A program made the position numbers and the translations under genes. DNA of 43,371 nt from Chitinophagales bacterium (GTDB lineage Bacteria; Bacteroidota; Bacteroidia; Chitinophagales; Chitinophagaceae): positions 1 through 43,371 of the forward strand of contig JANXQO010000002.1 of assembly GCA_025353485.1 (NCBI GenBank), in the 5' to 3' direction. How positions within the stretch are numbered: position 1 is the stretch's first letter; every line of letters begins with the position of its first letter. The notes beneath the pieces were generated by a model that was given only the letters and a program-made list of their open reading frames with translations, made no database searches and was not told where the DNA came from. This document shows, piece after piece, positions 24,064 through 32,823 of the stretch.

Positions 24064-24411
24064 ATGAAGTTGATTAGTATAAAATATTTTTTATTGAGAT
24101 GTGCAATATTATTTTCATGTTTCTTTTTAACCGGAGGTTTTATAACATCATCCCGGGAGACTAAATTTTTAAATGCTGACGCAATTTTAAATGTTGTGCA
24201 GGAAAATGGAGGTATTACAGTATCAGTAAAAACATCTAAAAATATTAATATCCGGTTTTACATGTTTACGGTAGATGGCAGTTTGATAAAAGAATTAAAT
24301 ATGTATGGATCAAAAAAAATAAGCATTACACAATTAGAAAGAGGTATTTACATCTATGATTTTTTTAGTAATGATGAAAGATTAAAAAATGGAAAAATAG
24401 AATTAAGATAG
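24064..24411 (+). CDS. Small exported protein resembling a T9SS C-terminal tail domain
   Basis: A 115-residue protein. A hydrophobic N-terminus (FLLRCAILFSCFFLTGGF) is a probable signal peptide; the cysteine before FFLTG could be a lipobox but is poorly placed. The C-terminal 75 residues follow the pattern of the T9SS sorting domain: ...INIRFYMFTVDGSLIKE, ...KKISITQLERGIYIYDF, ...KNGKIEL. That domain is normally fused to a large cargo; here it is alone. It might be a remnant of cargo, a stand-alone fold of the same type, or a partner of the upstream outer-membrane protein. The assignment rests on pattern only. Confidence 0.6.
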   Translation: MKLISIKYFLLRCAILFSCFFLTGGFITSSRETKFLNADAILNVVQENGGITVSVKTSKNINIRFYMFTVDGSLIKELNMYGSKKISITQLERGIYIYDFFSNDERLKNGKIELR

Positions 24412-24735
24412 TATAAATGTTGTTCATCTATGAGTAATACCGGCAAAGCATATAATAAAAGTTAAGCCCGGAAAACGATACACATTCATGTGTAATGTAA
24501 CCCCTGAAACCACATTCTTTTAACTTTGTTACTATGCTTTGCCAATTTTTTTTACAACCATTTATTCGGTTCTTAACTTTCTTATTTAAATAATTTTTTT
24601 AGGAAAACATAACAATATAAAACAGCAGAGAACAGGAGTTAACAGAGCTAACGCAGAGCAGGTTAAAAATTGTAAATAATTCTTTTAGGCTATTTCTCTG
24701 CGTAAACTCTGCTTCTTTGTTCTCTGCAGTAAAGC
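24412..24735. other. Intergenic spacer with an 11-bp inverted repeat
   Basis: GGCAAAGCATA (24443-24453) is repeated inverted as TATGCTTTGCC (24533-24543) and followed by a run of eight T, a terminator-like shape with a 79-base loop. TAACTTTG (24521-24528) fits the promoter -7 consensus. Bases 24630-24730 hold degenerate copies of CTCTGCGT/ACGCAGAG-type motifs in both orientations. No ORF is supported. Confidence 0.4.
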
Positions 24736-27700
24736 TTAAACATTTAATTCCTGTTTTAAAAATTTAGCTGTGTAACTTTCTTTATTTTTTGTAAGATTCT
24801 CCGGAGTTCCTTCAAATAAAATTCTTCCACCTTCATCTCCTCCTTCCGGACCAAGATCAATTATATGGTCAGCAATTTTAATAACATCCATATTATGTTC
24901 TATCACTAAAACTGTATTTCCCCTGTCAACTAATTTATTTAATACATCAGCCAGGTGCTGAATATCCTGGAAATGCAAACCCGTTGTAGGCTCATCTAAA
25001 ATATAAAATGTTTTGCCCGTATCTCTTTTCCCCAATTCAGTTGAAAGCTTTACCCGCTGTGCTTCTCCACCACTAAGCGTTACAGCGCTTTGTCCTAAAG
25101 TAATATATCCTAATCCTACTTCCTGCAACACTTTTATCTTTCTATATATATAGGGTACGTTTTGAAAAAACTCTACAGCTTCATCAACTGTCATATCCAG
25201 TACATCGCTGATAGATTTTCCTTTATACCGTATCTCCAGTGTTTCACGGTTGTATCTTTTACCATTACACTTTTCGCAATGCACATATACATCAGGCAAA
25301 AAATTCATTTCTATAACTTTCATTCCACCGCCTTCGCAAACATCGCACCTTCCGCTTTTTACATTAAAAGAAAAACGCCCCGGAGTGTAGCCTCTTATTT
25401 TTGCTTCAGGCACCGCCGCAAATAATGTTCTTATGTCAGTAAAAAATCCGCAATATGTTGCAGGGTTACTTCTTGGTGTTCGTCCTATTGGAGACTGGTT
25501 TATTTCGATCACCTTATCAATATTTTCCAATCCATCAATAGTTTTAAATTCCAGCGGTGTCATTTTACTATTGTATGCATGTTTACTTAAAATTGGATAA
25601 AGCGTTTCATTTATTAATGTTGATTTACCGCTTCCGCTTACACCGGTAATGCAAATAAATTTTCCTAAAGGAAATGTTGCAGATACATCTTTTAAATTAT
25701 TTCCTGAAGCTCCTTTTAATTTTAATGTTTTGCCATTTCCTTTTCTTCTTTCTTTTGGAACAGGAATTTTTCTATGGCCATTGAGGTAAGAAGAAGTTAC
25801 CGTATCTAATTTCAAAAGATCTTCCGGTATACCTGCTGCAACTATTTCTCCTCCATGTTTGCCTGCATCGGGGCCAATATCAATTAAATAATCTGCAGCC
25901 AGCATAATATCTTTATCATGCTCAACAACTATTACACTGTTGCCGATATTGCGCAAATTATTTAATGCATCTATCAGGCGATGATTATCTCTTTGATGCA
26001 ATCCGATGCTGGGCTCATCTAAAATATACGTAATGCCTTGTAGTTGAGAACCAATTTGCGTTGCCAGCCGTATACGTTGAGATTCGCCACCACTAAGGCT
26101 TTTAGAAGAACGGTTCATACTGAGATAATTTAAACCCACATCTAATAAAAACTGCAGGCGGTCTCTTATCTCTTTTAAAATATCTTTTGCAATCTGGTTT
26201 TGCCGGTTGCTTAACCTATCTTCAATATCATCAAACCAAACAATTAATTTATCAAGATTTAATTCGCTTAATTCAGCAATATCTCTTCCATCAATTTTAA
26301 ACCATAAACTTTCTTTGCGCAATCTTTTTCCATTACAGGTAGTACAGGTTTTTAATTGAAAATATTTTTCTACCCATGCTCTCATTCCCTCACTGGTTGT
26401 GCTTGCACTAAACCATCTTTTAAGCATATTTATTATCCCTTCATACCCGGTTGTATAATATGCTTTCGCTCCATCGGTTTCTTCATCCCGATAGCTATCG
26501 GGATTTTCTGAAATAATTGTTTCATTAAGGTCAAAATCTACTGTATCATCACCGTTCACTTCTTCCTTACCGTACAACAAAATATTTAATGATTTTGGAG
26601 GTAATTCTTTTAATGGCTTATCTAAATTTATTTTATGCTTTTTTGCAACCTGCTGAACCTGTTTAAAAACATACGCTTGCCGTTCTTCCCCCAGCGGTGT
26701 AATTCCACCTTCATTAATACTTAATTTCCAATCAGGAATTATTGACTCTGGATTTATCTGGTACACACTCCCAAGTCCTTTGCAGGTGGGGCATGCGCCA
26801 TAAGGTGAATTAAAAGAAAAACTATTGGGCGAAGGTTCTTCATAACTAATACCGGTTTCTTCGCACATTAATTGTTTTGAATATGAAGCCCCCTCTATCT
26901 CCCCCAATGGGGGAGAAAACACAGAAGATTGCAGCAAGTTATCTTTTGCAATTTTAAAATCTTTTGCAGAGGTTTTGTGTGTTGGTACTTCTGCGGGGTT
27001 TGGGGAGGCCGATATGAACATGAGATCTTTACCCAACTGCAAACATTTTTGTACGCTCTGGCTAAGGCGTACTTTCATATCATCAGTTACCTGCAACCTA
27101 TCAACTACCAATTCAATATCATGAATTTTATAACGGTCTACCTGCATCTTCGCAACAAGATCCTTTACTTCACCATCAACCCTCACTTTTAAAAAACCTT
27201 TTTTTCTTACATCCTCAAACAATTCCCTGTAATGCCCTTTGCGGCCACGAACCAAAGGCGCAAGCAAAGAAATTTTTTTATTCTTAAACCTTTTAAAAAT
27301 ATTTTCTACAATTTCCTCTTCGCTCCACTTAACCATTTTTTTGCCGGTGTTATAACTATATGCCTCTCCTATTCTGGCAAATAACAATCTGAAAAAGTCA
27401 TAGACTTCTGTAACAGTTCCTACAGTGCTTCTGGGATTTTTGTTTGTAGTTTTTTGTTCAATAGAAATAACGGGAGAAAGCCCTGTGATCTTGTCAACAT
27501 CGGGGCGTTCCATATCACCAATGAACTGTCTTGCATAAGCAGAAAAACTTTCCATGTAACGCCTTTGCCCCTCAGCATAAATTGTATCAAAAGCTAACGA
27601 GGATTTGCCGCTTCCGCTAATACCAGTAATAACAACTAATTTATTTTTGGGGATTGTTATATCAATATTTTTAAGATTGTGAACCCTTGCACCAAAAACT

Positions 27701-27753
27701 GCAATTGCATCTTCCGGCAGTCCATCCTGCACTTCTTCCTTGTTTTTTGTCAT
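24736..27753 (-). CDS. uvrA: Excinuclease ABC subunit UvrA with two palindrome insertions
   Basis: UvrA is the damage-sensing ATPase dimer of nucleotide excision repair. Both ABC modules are complete: Walker A GISGSGKSS and GVSGSGKST, signatures LSGGESQRIRLA and LSGGEAQRVKL. Zinc-binding cysteine pairs appear in CPTCKG, CTTCNGKR, CDVCEGGG and CEKCNGKR. I use the ATG giving MTKNKEEVQ; the TTG four codons upstream lies inside the promoter box. At 1005 residues it is longer than the usual 940-950. Residues 279-289 (FSPPLGEIEGA) come from a 33-bp-family repeat and residues about 417-423 (ENPDSYRDE) from a separate 20-base palindrome. Both lie outside the nucleotide-binding motifs. Confidence 0.97.
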   Translation of the reverse strand: MTKNKEEVQDGLPEDAIAVFGARVHNLKNIDITIPKNKLVVITGISGSGKSSLAFDTIYAEGQRRYMESFSAYARQFIGDMERPDVDKITGLSPVISIEQKTTNKNPRSTVGTVTEVYDFFRLLFARIGEAYSYNTGKKMVKWSEEEIVENIFKRFKNKKISLLAPLVRGRKGHYRELFEDVRKKGFLKVRVDGEVKDLVAKMQVDRYKIHDIELVVDRLQVTDDMKVRLSQSVQKCLQLGKDLMFISASPNPAEVPTHKTSAKDFKIAKDNLLQSSVFSPPLGEIEGASYSKQLMCEETGISYEEPSPNSFSFNSPYGACPTCKGLGSVYQINPESIIPDWKLSINEGGITPLGEERQAYVFKQVQQVAKKHKINLDKPLKELPPKSLNILLYGKEEVNGDDTVDFDLNETIISENPDSYRDEETDGAKAYYTTGYEGIINMLKRWFSASTTSEGMRAWVEKYFQLKTCTTCNGKRLRKESLWFKIDGRDIAELSELNLDKLIVWFDDIEDRLSNRQNQIAKDILKEIRDRLQFLLDVGLNYLSMNRSSKSLSGGESQRIRLATQIGSQLQGITYILDEPSIGLHQRDNHRLIDALNNLRNIGNSVIVVEHDKDIMLAADYLIDIGPDAGKHGGEIVAAGIPEDLLKLDTVTSSYLNGHRKIPVPKERRKGNGKTLKLKGASGNNLKDVSATFPLGKFICITGVSGSGKSTLINETLYPILSKHAYNSKMTPLEFKTIDGLENIDKVIEINQSPIGRTPRSNPATYCGFFTDIRTLFAAVPEAKIRGYTPGRFSFNVKSGRCDVCEGGGMKVIEMNFLPDVYVHCEKCNGKRYNRETLEIRYKGKSISDVLDMTVDEAVEFFQNVPYIYRKIKVLQEVGLGYITLGQSAVTLSGGEAQRVKLSTELGKRDTGKTFYILDEPTTGLHFQDIQHLADVLNKLVDRGNTVLVIEHNMDVIKIADHIIDLGPEGGDEGGRILFEGTPENLTKNKESYTAKFLKQELNV
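26485..26504. repeat. Perfect 20-base palindrome inside uvrA
   Basis: ATCCCGATAGCTATCGGGAT is fully self-complementary. It encodes part of ENPDSYRDE within a variable segment of UvrA. Confidence 0.75.
26887..26919 (-). repeat. 33-bp-family palindromic element in frame in uvrA
   Basis: On the coding strand CTCCCCC-ATT-GGGGGAG is followed by ATAGAGGGGGCT. It encodes SPPLGEIEGA in the same frame as the macroglobulin and trpE copies. It has two bases fewer in the tail, compensated by flanking bases. Confidence 0.85.
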
Positions 27754-27762
27754 AATAGTTTG

Positions 27763-27770
27763 CAAAGATA
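27763..27770 (-). promoter_or_regulatory. -7 promoter box for uvrA
   Basis: TATCTTTG on the minus strand, only nine bases ahead of the uvrA ATG. Transcription from it would give a leader of a few bases at most. Confidence 0.55.
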
Positions 27771-27899
27771 AAGCTCTAATTACTCTCTGCTAAAATATTA
27801 AAAGAAGCATATAAACGAAAGGTTTATTTTTTATTTCTGTTAACATTTAAGGCTCTTTTTGGATAAATCTCTTAAACAAAATATCCCGTATATGCCAAT

Positions 27900-28775
27900 A
27901 TGTTATTTACCATGAAAGATGCCGAAAACTTATCAGGCATAAAAGATCACACTATAAGAGCCTGGGAAAAAAGATATTCCATTTTAAATCCGCAACGCAG
28001 CCTAACTAACATCAGGTATTACGATTCTATTGAAATTAAAACCATTTTAAATATTGCGTTGCTCAATAAATATGGGCATAAAATTTCGGCAATAGCAAAA
28101 ATGCCTGAACATATAATAACAACAGAGATCAATTCTATTTCTGAAAAAACAGATATAGTTATAAACCAGCTGATACATAAAATTATTGATGCAGATATTG
28201 TTGGCTTTGAAAAATTATTACAAGCCCATACCAACGATGAAGGATTACAAAAAACTGTTTTAAAAATTCTTTCTCCTTTATTGCAAAAATCAGAAACGCT
28301 CTGGCAGTTAAAAAATATTAACCCGGCATTAAAACATTGGGTGTTCTTTATTATTAAACAAAAAATATTTGCCGCACTTGAAAAAATAAAACCAGCTGAC
28401 AATAAAAATGCAAAATGCGCATGCCTTTTTTTGCCAACGGCTGCTAACAACGATATGGGGTTGCTTTTAATGAGTTACCACTTAAAAAGCAGCGGATATA
28501 ATATAATTTATTTAGGCGCTGATGTACCAATACATGAAGTTGAATTTATTTGCAAATCAAAAAACCCTGATTTCTTCTACATTCATCTTTCAACGCCGGG
28601 AATAAAATTTAAGTTTAATAAATTCATTTCAGAAGTTGAGAAATATATTAATAAAAAAGAAGTCATAATTTCCGGAAAAATTCCACTGTCCTGCCACAGA
28701 AAAAATTTCTCAAAAATAGTTTTCAAAAGATCGGTAAAAGAATCCCTTCACTTTATAGAAACCTCAATACTGTAA
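27900..28775 (+). CDS. MerR-family regulator with degenerate B12-binding domain
   Basis: The N-terminal MerR winged helix (FTMKDAENLSGIKDHTIRAWEKRY) is followed by a helical cap and a cobalamin-binding-like Rossmann domain (residues about 170-285, LLLMSYHLKSSGYNIIYLGADVP). The layout is that of CarH/LitR photoreceptor repressors. The expected E-x-H-x-x-G cobalt ligand reads A-N-N-D-M-G, so the histidine is missing, and the cap motif W-x9-EH reads W-x9-KH. It therefore may not bind B12 as a photoreceptor and could act by protein contacts instead, as a B12-independent paralogue. It lies ahead of two ferritin-like genes in the same direction and may control them. Confidence 0.85.
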   Translation: MLFTMKDAENLSGIKDHTIRAWEKRYSILNPQRSLTNIRYYDSIEIKTILNIALLNKYGHKISAIAKMPEHIITTEINSISEKTDIVINQLIHKIIDADIVGFEKLLQAHTNDEGLQKTVLKILSPLLQKSETLWQLKNINPALKHWVFFIIKQKIFAALEKIKPADNKNAKCACLFLPTAANNDMGLLLMSYHLKSSGYNIIYLGADVPIHEVEFICKSKNPDFFYIHLSTPGIKFKFNKFISEVEKYINKKEVIISGKIPLSCHRKNFSKIVFKRSVKESLHFIETSIL

Positions 28776-29039
28776 ATATTCTTTCTGTGATTGTTTAGCT
28801 TTCTACATCATAAATCATCAGCATACCCAAACAATAAAACATTCAACTACCTGCAAAATTTAATAGCATACGGCTGAAATTGTTATTGGATAAGGCTTTG
28901 GGGTAATTAACCATAACATTTTTTACATTATTTATTTATAAAAAATCCAAGGTATGCGATTTGCCCGTACATGGATATGAGTTAGAAAAATAAATAAAAC
29001 TCAAAAAAATAATCTTTTCAAAATTAAAATCTCTAATTT

Positions 29040-29756
29040 ATGCAAACAACAAAAACATCTGACGATCAGATTGCATTGAATGAAGAGCGTATTATTCAAC
29101 CCTTTTCAAGAAGAAGATTTTTGGGATATGTTGGTGCTACCTCAGCATTATTAGCAACTGCCGCATCCTGCAAAAAAGATCCTATAGTAAATAATACCGG
29201 AGTAGACCTTGGAAGCGGAGACGTAGGAATTTTAAATTATGCCTATGCACTTGAGCAATTGGAAGCGGCATTTTATACCCAGGTAGTTCTTACCCCTTAT
29301 TCAGGTATATCCGCTCTGGAAACAGAGTATATGACTGACATAAGAAATCATGAAGTTGCTCACCGCGAATTTTTTAAAGCAGCTATAACAGCAGCAGCGC
29401 CATCTTCAATTATCCCGGGATTAGAAGTAAACTTTTCTTCAATAGATTTTACCAGCAGAACAAGTGTGTTGGCTACTGCAAAAGCTTTTGAAGATTTAGG
29501 AGTTACAGCTTATAACGGGGCAGGCCAATTAATTTCTACTACAGGTAATGGCCCAACCTACTTAACACTTGCAGGAAAAATAGTTTCAGTAGAAGCACGA
29601 CATGCTGCTTTAATTGCTGATCTTATTGCTCCCGGTACATTTGCAGCCACAGTAGATGCTAATGCCTTAGACAGCGCACGCACACCTGCACAAGTATTGG
29701 CAATTGCGGGCACTTATATTAAAACACAAATAAACGCTAGTAATTTACCCTCTTAA
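29040..29756 (+). CDS. Ferritin-like domain lipoprotein with Tat signal
   Basis: The N-terminus carries a twin-arginine motif (SRRRFLGYVG) and a lipobox (AASCKK), so it is a folded lipoprotein exported by Tat. The body is a ferritin-like four-helix bundle (Ferritin_2 type). Candidate di-metal ligands are the glutamate in LEQLEAAFY, E-x-x-H in NHEVAHREF, the glutamate in AFEDLGVTAY and E-x-x-H in SVEARHA. Such proteins are linked to iron or oxidative or desiccation stress, but the reaction is not known. It is followed after 11 bases by a paralogue, suggesting an operon. Confidence 0.87.
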   Translation: MQTTKTSDDQIALNEERIIQPFSRRRFLGYVGATSALLATAASCKKDPIVNNTGVDLGSGDVGILNYAYALEQLEAAFYTQVVLTPYSGISALETEYMTDIRNHEVAHREFFKAAITAAAPSSIIPGLEVNFSSIDFTSRTSVLATAKAFEDLGVTAYNGAGQLISTTGNGPTYLTLAGKIVSVEARHAALIADLIAPGTFAATVDANALDSARTPAQVLAIAGTYIKTQINASNLPS

Positions 29757-29767
29757 ATTTTAATATC

Positions 29768-30643
29768 ATGAATTTACAAAATATAATTTCTGAAATAGAA
29801 AAAGTGGATCCTGAGGTATATGACAGGCTTGATACACGGAGAAAGGCAATGAAAAAATTTGCAAATCTTTCCGGTAAAGTAGCGCTGGCATCATTACCTA
29901 TTGCATTTGGGTCAATGCTTAATACAGCTTATGGCAAAACAAGTTCTGTAACCGACCTGGTAACCGATACTTTAAATTTTGCTTTAACCTTAGAATATCT
30001 TGAGGCAGCATTTTATAATAAGATCGCAGGATCTGCAGGCTACCTTACAGCTTCAGCAGCGGATCAGACAGCCTTAACAAAAATTAAAAATGATGAAAAT
30101 GCTCACGTAGCATTTCTTAAAGGTGCATTAGGAGCAGCAGCTGTTGCTTCACCCACTTTTGATCTTACAGGTGGTAAAGGTTCAGGTACAGGGCCATTTG
30201 CAGGTTATCTTGCAAGCTATGCAGTTCAGCTGGCAATGGCTCAAACTTTTGAAGATACCGGAGTTAGAGCATACAAAGGGCAAGCGCCTAATTTGCAATC
30301 AAGCAGACCATATCTTACAGCAGCTTTAGAGATTCATTCTGTTGAAGCAAGACACGCATCTCATATTCGTCAAATGAGAAGAGCATTGGATGCAGCTATA
30401 CCAGCCGGGCAAAAACCATTAAAACCGTGGATAACCTTAAACTATAGTGGTATTGATTATCCTCCTGCCCAGGCAAATATTAATTTGAGTTTTGCAGGCG
30501 AAGAAGTAACTACACAGGCCACGGTAAATATTATTGGTATAGGCGGCAATAGTTTTATTACTGATAAAGCAGCATCAGAATCATTTGATGAGCCATTAAC
30601 AAAAGCTCAGGTTCTTACAATTGTGGACCCGTTTATTGTATAG
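29768..30643 (+). CDS. Ferritin-like domain protein, paralogue of the upstream gene
   Basis: A 291-residue protein sharing the helix motifs of its neighbour: LTLEYLEAAFY, NDENAHVAFL, TFEDTGVRAYKG and SVEARHASHI, which place the same Glu and E-x-x-H ligands in order. About 50 residues precede the core, with RRKAMKKFANLSGKVALASLPIA resembling a degenerate Tat or Sec signal (arginines at the front, then a hydrophobic stretch). The C-terminal 70 residues are extra relative to the neighbour. The two probably act together in the periplasm. A strong hairpin follows. Confidence 0.87.
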   Translation: MNLQNIISEIEKVDPEVYDRLDTRRKAMKKFANLSGKVALASLPIAFGSMLNTAYGKTSSVTDLVTDTLNFALTLEYLEAAFYNKIAGSAGYLTASAADQTALTKIKNDENAHVAFLKGALGAAAVASPTFDLTGGKGSGTGPFAGYLASYAVQLAMAQTFEDTGVRAYKGQAPNLQSSRPYLTAALEIHSVEARHASHIRQMRRALDAAIPAGQKPLKPWITLNYSGIDYPPAQANINLSFAGEEVTTQATVNIIGIGGNSFITDKAASESFDEPLTKAQVLTIVDPFIV

Positions 30644-30671
30644 ATTTTCTCAGTTTTGGTTTTATAAAAAT

Positions 30672-30708
30672 AAAATGGTTATGTATATAAAATACATAAC
30701 CATTTTTA
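30672..30708 (+). terminator. Terminator after the ferritin-like operon
   Basis: A perfect stem AAAATGGTTATGTAT/ATACATAACCATTTT with a short AT loop and a T-run. Confidence 0.85.
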
Positions 30709-30710
30709 TT

Positions 30711-30996
30711 ATAAAAAATTTTAAGACTTCTGACTGCATTAAAATAAATTGTGTTTCTTAGATGCAGTAGCATTAACAGATTGAGAACGTAAGAAGTGGT
30801 TTAGAGAAACCTAATTTCACAAATGAATCATTGATTATCTCAAGAATATAAAAATGGAATATGGTTTTGTGTGAAGAGATTCCTTTGGCTTTTTATTTTG
30901 TGAATTTTCAATCATAATCTCCTCATTTGTTTTGTACCGGAAAGCTTATTATCAAACCAAGTAACATCCAGATCTTTCATCTAACAAATTCTGTAT
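30711..30996. other. Intergenic stretch without recognised features
   Basis: AT-rich DNA between two terminators. No convincing ORF, promoter or repeat is visible. Confidence 0.4.
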
Positions 30997-31051
30997 AATA
31001 AATAATGGGAGCCTGTCTATAAAAAATAGACAAACTCCCATTATTATTTAG
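30997..31051 (-). terminator. Terminator after tatA
   Basis: A long stem with matching AATAATGGGAG/CTCCCATTATT and TGTCTAT/ATAGACA blocks and an A/T loop. It lies 12 bases beyond the tatA stop. Confidence 0.8.
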
Positions 31052-31063
31052 TTAAGTTAAAAC

Positions 31064-31321
31064 TTAATGTTGTGTACTTACAACCGGAATTTCAGTTTGG
31101 GTTGTAGGGGTTGAATCTTTTTCTTTCATCCCTTCAGCAATTTGATCTTTCACATTAGTTTTAGCATCATTGAATTCGCGAACTCCCCTTCCGATACCCT
31201 TCATCAGATCGGGTATTTTTTTACCTCCAAAAAATAAGAGTACAACCAATAGAATTAATATCCATTCAGAGCCACCAGGCATTGAAAGAAGTAATACGGC
31301 GTTTAATAAAGTAGATAGCAT
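31064..31321 (-). CDS. tatA: Twin-arginine translocase subunit TatA
   Basis: TatA forms the pore-lining oligomer of the Tat pathway for folded proteins. An N-terminal transmembrane helix ([16 protein letters not shown]) is followed by the signature hinge [20 protein letters not shown] and an amphipathic helix, then a polar tail. Length is 85, typical. No tatC gene is present here. A Tat lipoprotein of the ferritin-like type is encoded about 1.3 kb away on the other strand. Confidence 0.93.
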   Translation of the reverse strand: MLSTLLNAVLLLSMPGGSEWILILLVVLLFFGGKKIPDLMKGIGRGVREFNDAKTNVKDQIAEGMKEKDSTPTTQTEIPVVSTQH

Positions 31322-31472
31322 TTTTTTTATAAATTAAATGATGAATAAATTTGAATTAATTACGAAATTAGGTGAATGGCAGATTTTATTTAGCCTTCAT
31401 TTACAGCTTCACTCCTACTTATTATCAATATAAATCAATTTATTTTTTGTTAACTGTATTTTCTACAGTAAT

Positions 31473-32597
31473 TTATTTGAAAGCGTTTTTTAAATCAGCA
31501 GCGGCTAAAGCCTGTGCCTGCTTCGCTTCCGGTAGTATAGCTGCCATACCAAAAAACTCATGCGTAACGCCATCATAATTTTTGTAATTAACGGTAACCC
31601 CTGCTTTTTTAAATTCATCGGCAAGCATTTTGCCTTCGGTTTGCAAAGGGTCATACTCCGCAGTGATGATTGTTGTAGATGGCATTCCTTTCAAATTTGC
31701 TTTTACCAAAGAAATTTTAGGATCACTTCCTGCTGCTGTATTTGGAAGATAGTTATCAAAAAACCATTTCATCAATCCTTTATCTAAAGGTTTTGCTTTT
31801 TCATTTTTTTGATAAGATTCAGTGTTTAAATCATACCCTGCAATAGGGTATACAAGAACCTGATAAATGGGCAATGCAACATGGTTATCTCTTGCCATCA
31901 TACTCACTGATGCTGCCAGGTTACCCCCCGCACTTTCACCAACCAATGCAATTTTTTTACTATTACCTTTTATGGAAGCAGCATTATTTAAAACCCATTG
32001 ATAGGCTGCATACGAATCGTTGTGAGCTGTAGGGAATTTAAACTCCGGTGCCTGCCTGTATGCTACTGATACTACCACCGCACCTGTTTGCTCTGATATT
32101 GCTTTTGCAGAAGCATCATATGTATTAAGATCAGCAATTACCCAACCACCTCCATGATAATAAACGATAACCGGGAAAGAATCCATGGCTGCTTTTGGTG
32201 TATAAATTCTTAGATGAATAGTTCCACCGCTAACCGGTATATCCTTTCCTGAAGTATCAACCTGTGGTGGTGGCATAGGGATATTATTGTCTTTTATTAC
32301 ACCCATTGCAGCATCTGCAGGCGAAGGTTTTGTTCTGGCTACCTGTGGCGTTAAAGTAGGGAGCGGCGGTGTGCCAAAGCTTTCTAATTTCTCAATCACA
32401 GTCTGCATTTCAGGTGTTATATTTGGTGCCCACTCAGGTTTTGGCCCTTTAGGTTTTATTGCTTTTCCGGTGATGGTATCAGTATTGTTCATTGTGCTGT
32501 CATTTTTAATTGTTGAGTTTGAGTTACAGGATGGAAGTGTAGTTAATGCTGTTGCATAAATAAAAAATACAACAACTGTGAAAATTAATTTTCTCAT
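31473..32597 (-). CDS. Lipoprotein esterase of the hormone-sensitive lipase family
   Basis: A lipoprotein signal (IYATALTTLPSC) is followed by a proline-rich linker and an alpha/beta hydrolase. HGGGW forms the oxyanion hole, GESAGG the nucleophile elbow, EYDPL the acid and THEFFG the catalytic histidine: the HSL (family IV) pattern. It should hydrolyse short-chain esters in the periplasm or at the cell surface; substrate unknown. The sequence THEFFGMAAILPEAKQAQ near the end is typical. It seems monocistronic and shares no promoter with tatA, which lies downstream on the same strand. Confidence 0.9.
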   Translation of the reverse strand: MRKLIFTVVVFFIYATALTTLPSCNSNSTIKNDSTMNNTDTITGKAIKPKGPKPEWAPNITPEMQTVIEKLESFGTPPLPTLTPQVARTKPSPADAAMGVIKDNNIPMPPPQVDTSGKDIPVSGGTIHLRIYTPKAAMDSFPVIVYYHGGGWVIADLNTYDASAKAISEQTGAVVVSVAYRQAPEFKFPTAHNDSYAAYQWVLNNAASIKGNSKKIALVGESAGGNLAASVSMMARDNHVALPIYQVLVYPIAGYDLNTESYQKNEKAKPLDKGLMKWFFDNYLPNTAAGSDPKISLVKANLKGMPSTTIITAEYDPLQTEGKMLADEFKKAGVTVNYKNYDGVTHEFFGMAAILPEAKQAQALAAADLKNAFK

Positions 32598-32823
32598 TAT
32601 AAATTGTTTTTGTTAAGATTTTTTATAGAAGTAAATATCATGCCATAGATTATAAGTAATGATTATTTAGTTCATAATATTTTTATTTAATTGATGCGGG
32701 AATAAAATCAATGAATTGATACAGATGGGAAAGATTACTACAATGTTTCTTTCCTAATTTTATGAATAATAACTTTCTTCAATTAATTTTTCACTAACCG
32801 TTTTTAGCGCTAAATATTTTTTT

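Noticed and set aside
27900-28775. Functional B12 photoreceptor CarH
   Set aside because: The histidine ligand motif and the Glu of the cap motif are missing, so the call is limited to a MerR regulator with a degenerate domain.
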